5,881 bases of DNA, taken from positions 1 through 5,881 of the forward strand of contig CALGIY010000262.1 of the NCBI GenBank assembly GCA_937914965.1, read 5' to 3'. The notes below the pieces were generated by a model. It was not told the DNA's origin and ran no database searches. It saw only the letters and a list, made by a program, of their open reading frames with translations. Each line of letters begins with the position of its first letter. Position 1 is the stretch's first letter. Positions 5,013 to 5,881 of this stretch are shown one piece after another. The translations under genes and the position numbers were made by a program. This DNA is from an uncultured Thermoanaerobacteraceae bacterium (GTDB lineage Bacteria > Bacillota > DSM-12270 > Thermacetogeniales > Thermacetogeniaceae).

Positions 5013-5756
5013 ATGGATGTGATGTTAATGCAGCCGTTATATTATCGGATTGCTGAAGATGTGATCAATCAGATTAAAGGTGGGCAGATAAAACCGGGAG
5101 ATCTGCTCCCATCTGAATCCCAGCTCTGCGCGGAATACAGCACCAGCAAAATGACAGTGCGGCAGGGCCTAGCCTTACTTGCCCGGGGTGGATACCTACG
5201 GTCAGTACCTGGTAAAGGCAATTTCGTAGAATATCCCCGTTATGACTTGCTGACGATGCACTTCGATGAGATGGACATCACCAGCGGTTATCCCCAGGGA
5301 GTAAAGCTGTTAGAGGCAACTATTATGGACCCCGACCCGCAGGTCAGGGATGAGCTTTCTTTGCCCAAGAAGGCAAAGGTAATTATGATGAAACGGCTCC
5401 TTTATTCGGAGACACAGGTGGCTGCCTTAGACATCAAGTTTATGCCTTATATTAAAGGCAAGCCGCTGATCGAAAAAGAGATTCAGTACATTCCTTTTGC
5501 CAAGATGGTTGCCAAACACGGCGAACTTTTCTCTGTTAAAAACGAAGTCACCATCTATGCCGCTGCTGCCGACCAGGAGGTCGCCTCCAAGCTGGAGATT
5601 TCTCCGGGCAGCCCGCTGCTGGTGATTGAGCAGAAGTTGTTATCAGCCGAGCAAAAGCCCATGGGCTGGGGCAAGACCTTCTGCCGCTCTGACTGCCTGC
5701 AGCTGCACGCGGTATCTGCGCAGTATATTCAGGATCAAAAGCTTCTCAATTTGTAG
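5013..5756 (+). CDS. GntR/HutC-family transcriptional regulator
   Basis: The 247-residue DNA-binding protein has an N-terminal winged helix-turn-helix and a C-terminal UTRA ligand-binding domain. Residues 8-73 carry the GntR pattern PLYYRIAEDVINQIKGG, PGDLLPSESQLCAEY, KMTVRQGLALLARGGYL and GKGNFV. Residues about 76-240 fit the UTRA fold, including KVIMMKRLLY (122-131) and the closing GKTFCRSDCLQLHA (220-233). It probably represses its own gene, the transporter gene and the methyltransferase operon through the shared TATATAC-NN-GTATATA operators, releasing when a pathway ligand binds the UTRA domain. That link is inference from operator placement. The start is uncertain. The first ATG lacks a ribosome site, and ATGs at 5022 and 5028 are also possible, giving proteins three or five residues shorter. 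The leader of about 170 bases contains two REP units. Confidence 0.9.
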   Translation: MDVMLMQPLYYRIAEDVINQIKGGQIKPGDLLPSESQLCAEYSTSKMTVRQGLALLARGGYLRSVPGKGNFVEYPRYDLLTMHFDEMDITSGYPQGVKLLEATIMDPDPQVRDELSLPKKAKVIMMKRLLYSETQVAALDIKFMPYIKGKPLIEKEIQYIPFAKMVAKHGELFSVKNEVTIYAAAADQEVASKLEISPGSPLLVIEQKLLSAEQKPMGWGKTFCRSDCLQLHAVSAQYIQDQKLLNL

Positions 5757-5881
5757 GGAGACTTTACCCAGCGTTACATTGCCATTAGAAGGGGGTCATC
5801 ATTTGGCGAATACCCGGAGGATGCTTGTTCCAGCTGCGTAATTATTAACCCTACTCTTTACATGAGTCATATAGTTAAAGT
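5757..5881 (+). other. Tail of window, no convincing gene
   Basis: After the regulator stop there is one translation-like signal: GAAGGGGG seven bases before a TTG at 5803. The frame runs only 12 codons (MANTRRMLVPAA) before TAA at 5839-5841. This could be the broken start of a lost gene or a chance match. No terminator hairpin for the regulator gene is obvious before the window ends. Confidence 0.3.

Noticed and set aside
5803..5841. 12-codon TTG frame with a GAAGGGGG site as a gene
   Set aside because: It is too short, with no recognisable product; noted only as a possible broken gene start.
5626..5841. 71-codon frame overlapping the regulator's 3' end
   Set aside because: It is an out-of-frame shadow of the regulator gene; most of it lies within the UTRA-coding region.

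Overview
The window suggests an anaerobic, spore-forming-type Firmicute, most likely an acetogenic or Desulfitobacterium/Desulfosporosinus-like clostridium. The grounds are AGGAGG-type ribosome sites, sigma-A promoters with 17-nt spacers, a complete corrinoid/tetrahydrofolate methyl-transfer operon, and small palindromic elements with an AACCGTCCCC core. I recall such elements from Peptococcaceae-like genomes; the taxonomic call is inference.

Layout. Positions 1-582 hold no gene, only a cluster of decayed REP-like units and one short scrap resembling the 3' end of the neighbouring methyltransferase gene. A strong hairpin terminator (583-613) closes a leftward three-gene operon read from 3118 down to 648. 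In transcription order it encodes a methyltetrahydrofolate methyltransferase (TTG start at 3118), a corrinoid protein (start at 2295) and a uroporphyrinogen-decarboxylase-family methyltransferase (start at 1631). A divergent control region (3119-3420) separates it from a rightward GPH/MelB-fold transporter gene (3421-4782). A second REP-bearing intergenic region (4783-5012) leads to a GntR/HutC regulator gene (5013-5756). The last 125 bases carry no convincing gene.

How it works together (inference). The transporter would import a methylated compound. The UroD-family protein would move its methyl group to the corrinoid protein. The MeTr-family enzyme would pass it to tetrahydrofolate, feeding the Wood-Ljungdahl or one-carbon pathway. 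The demethylated substrate cannot be named from sequence; methoxylated aromatics are a reasonable guess. No corrinoid reductive activator is present, so one must be supplied from elsewhere.

Regulation is the most informative part. All three promoters have readable -35/-10 boxes with 17-nt spacers. Just downstream of each -10 lies the same operator, TATATAC-NN-GTATATA: perfect before the transporter and regulator genes, and with one degraded half before the methyltransferase operon. This points to a self-contained, auto-regulated regulon controlled by the GntR protein. The transporter also lacks the acidic residues that bind sugar, and one that binds cation, in MelB, so its substrate is probably not a sugar.
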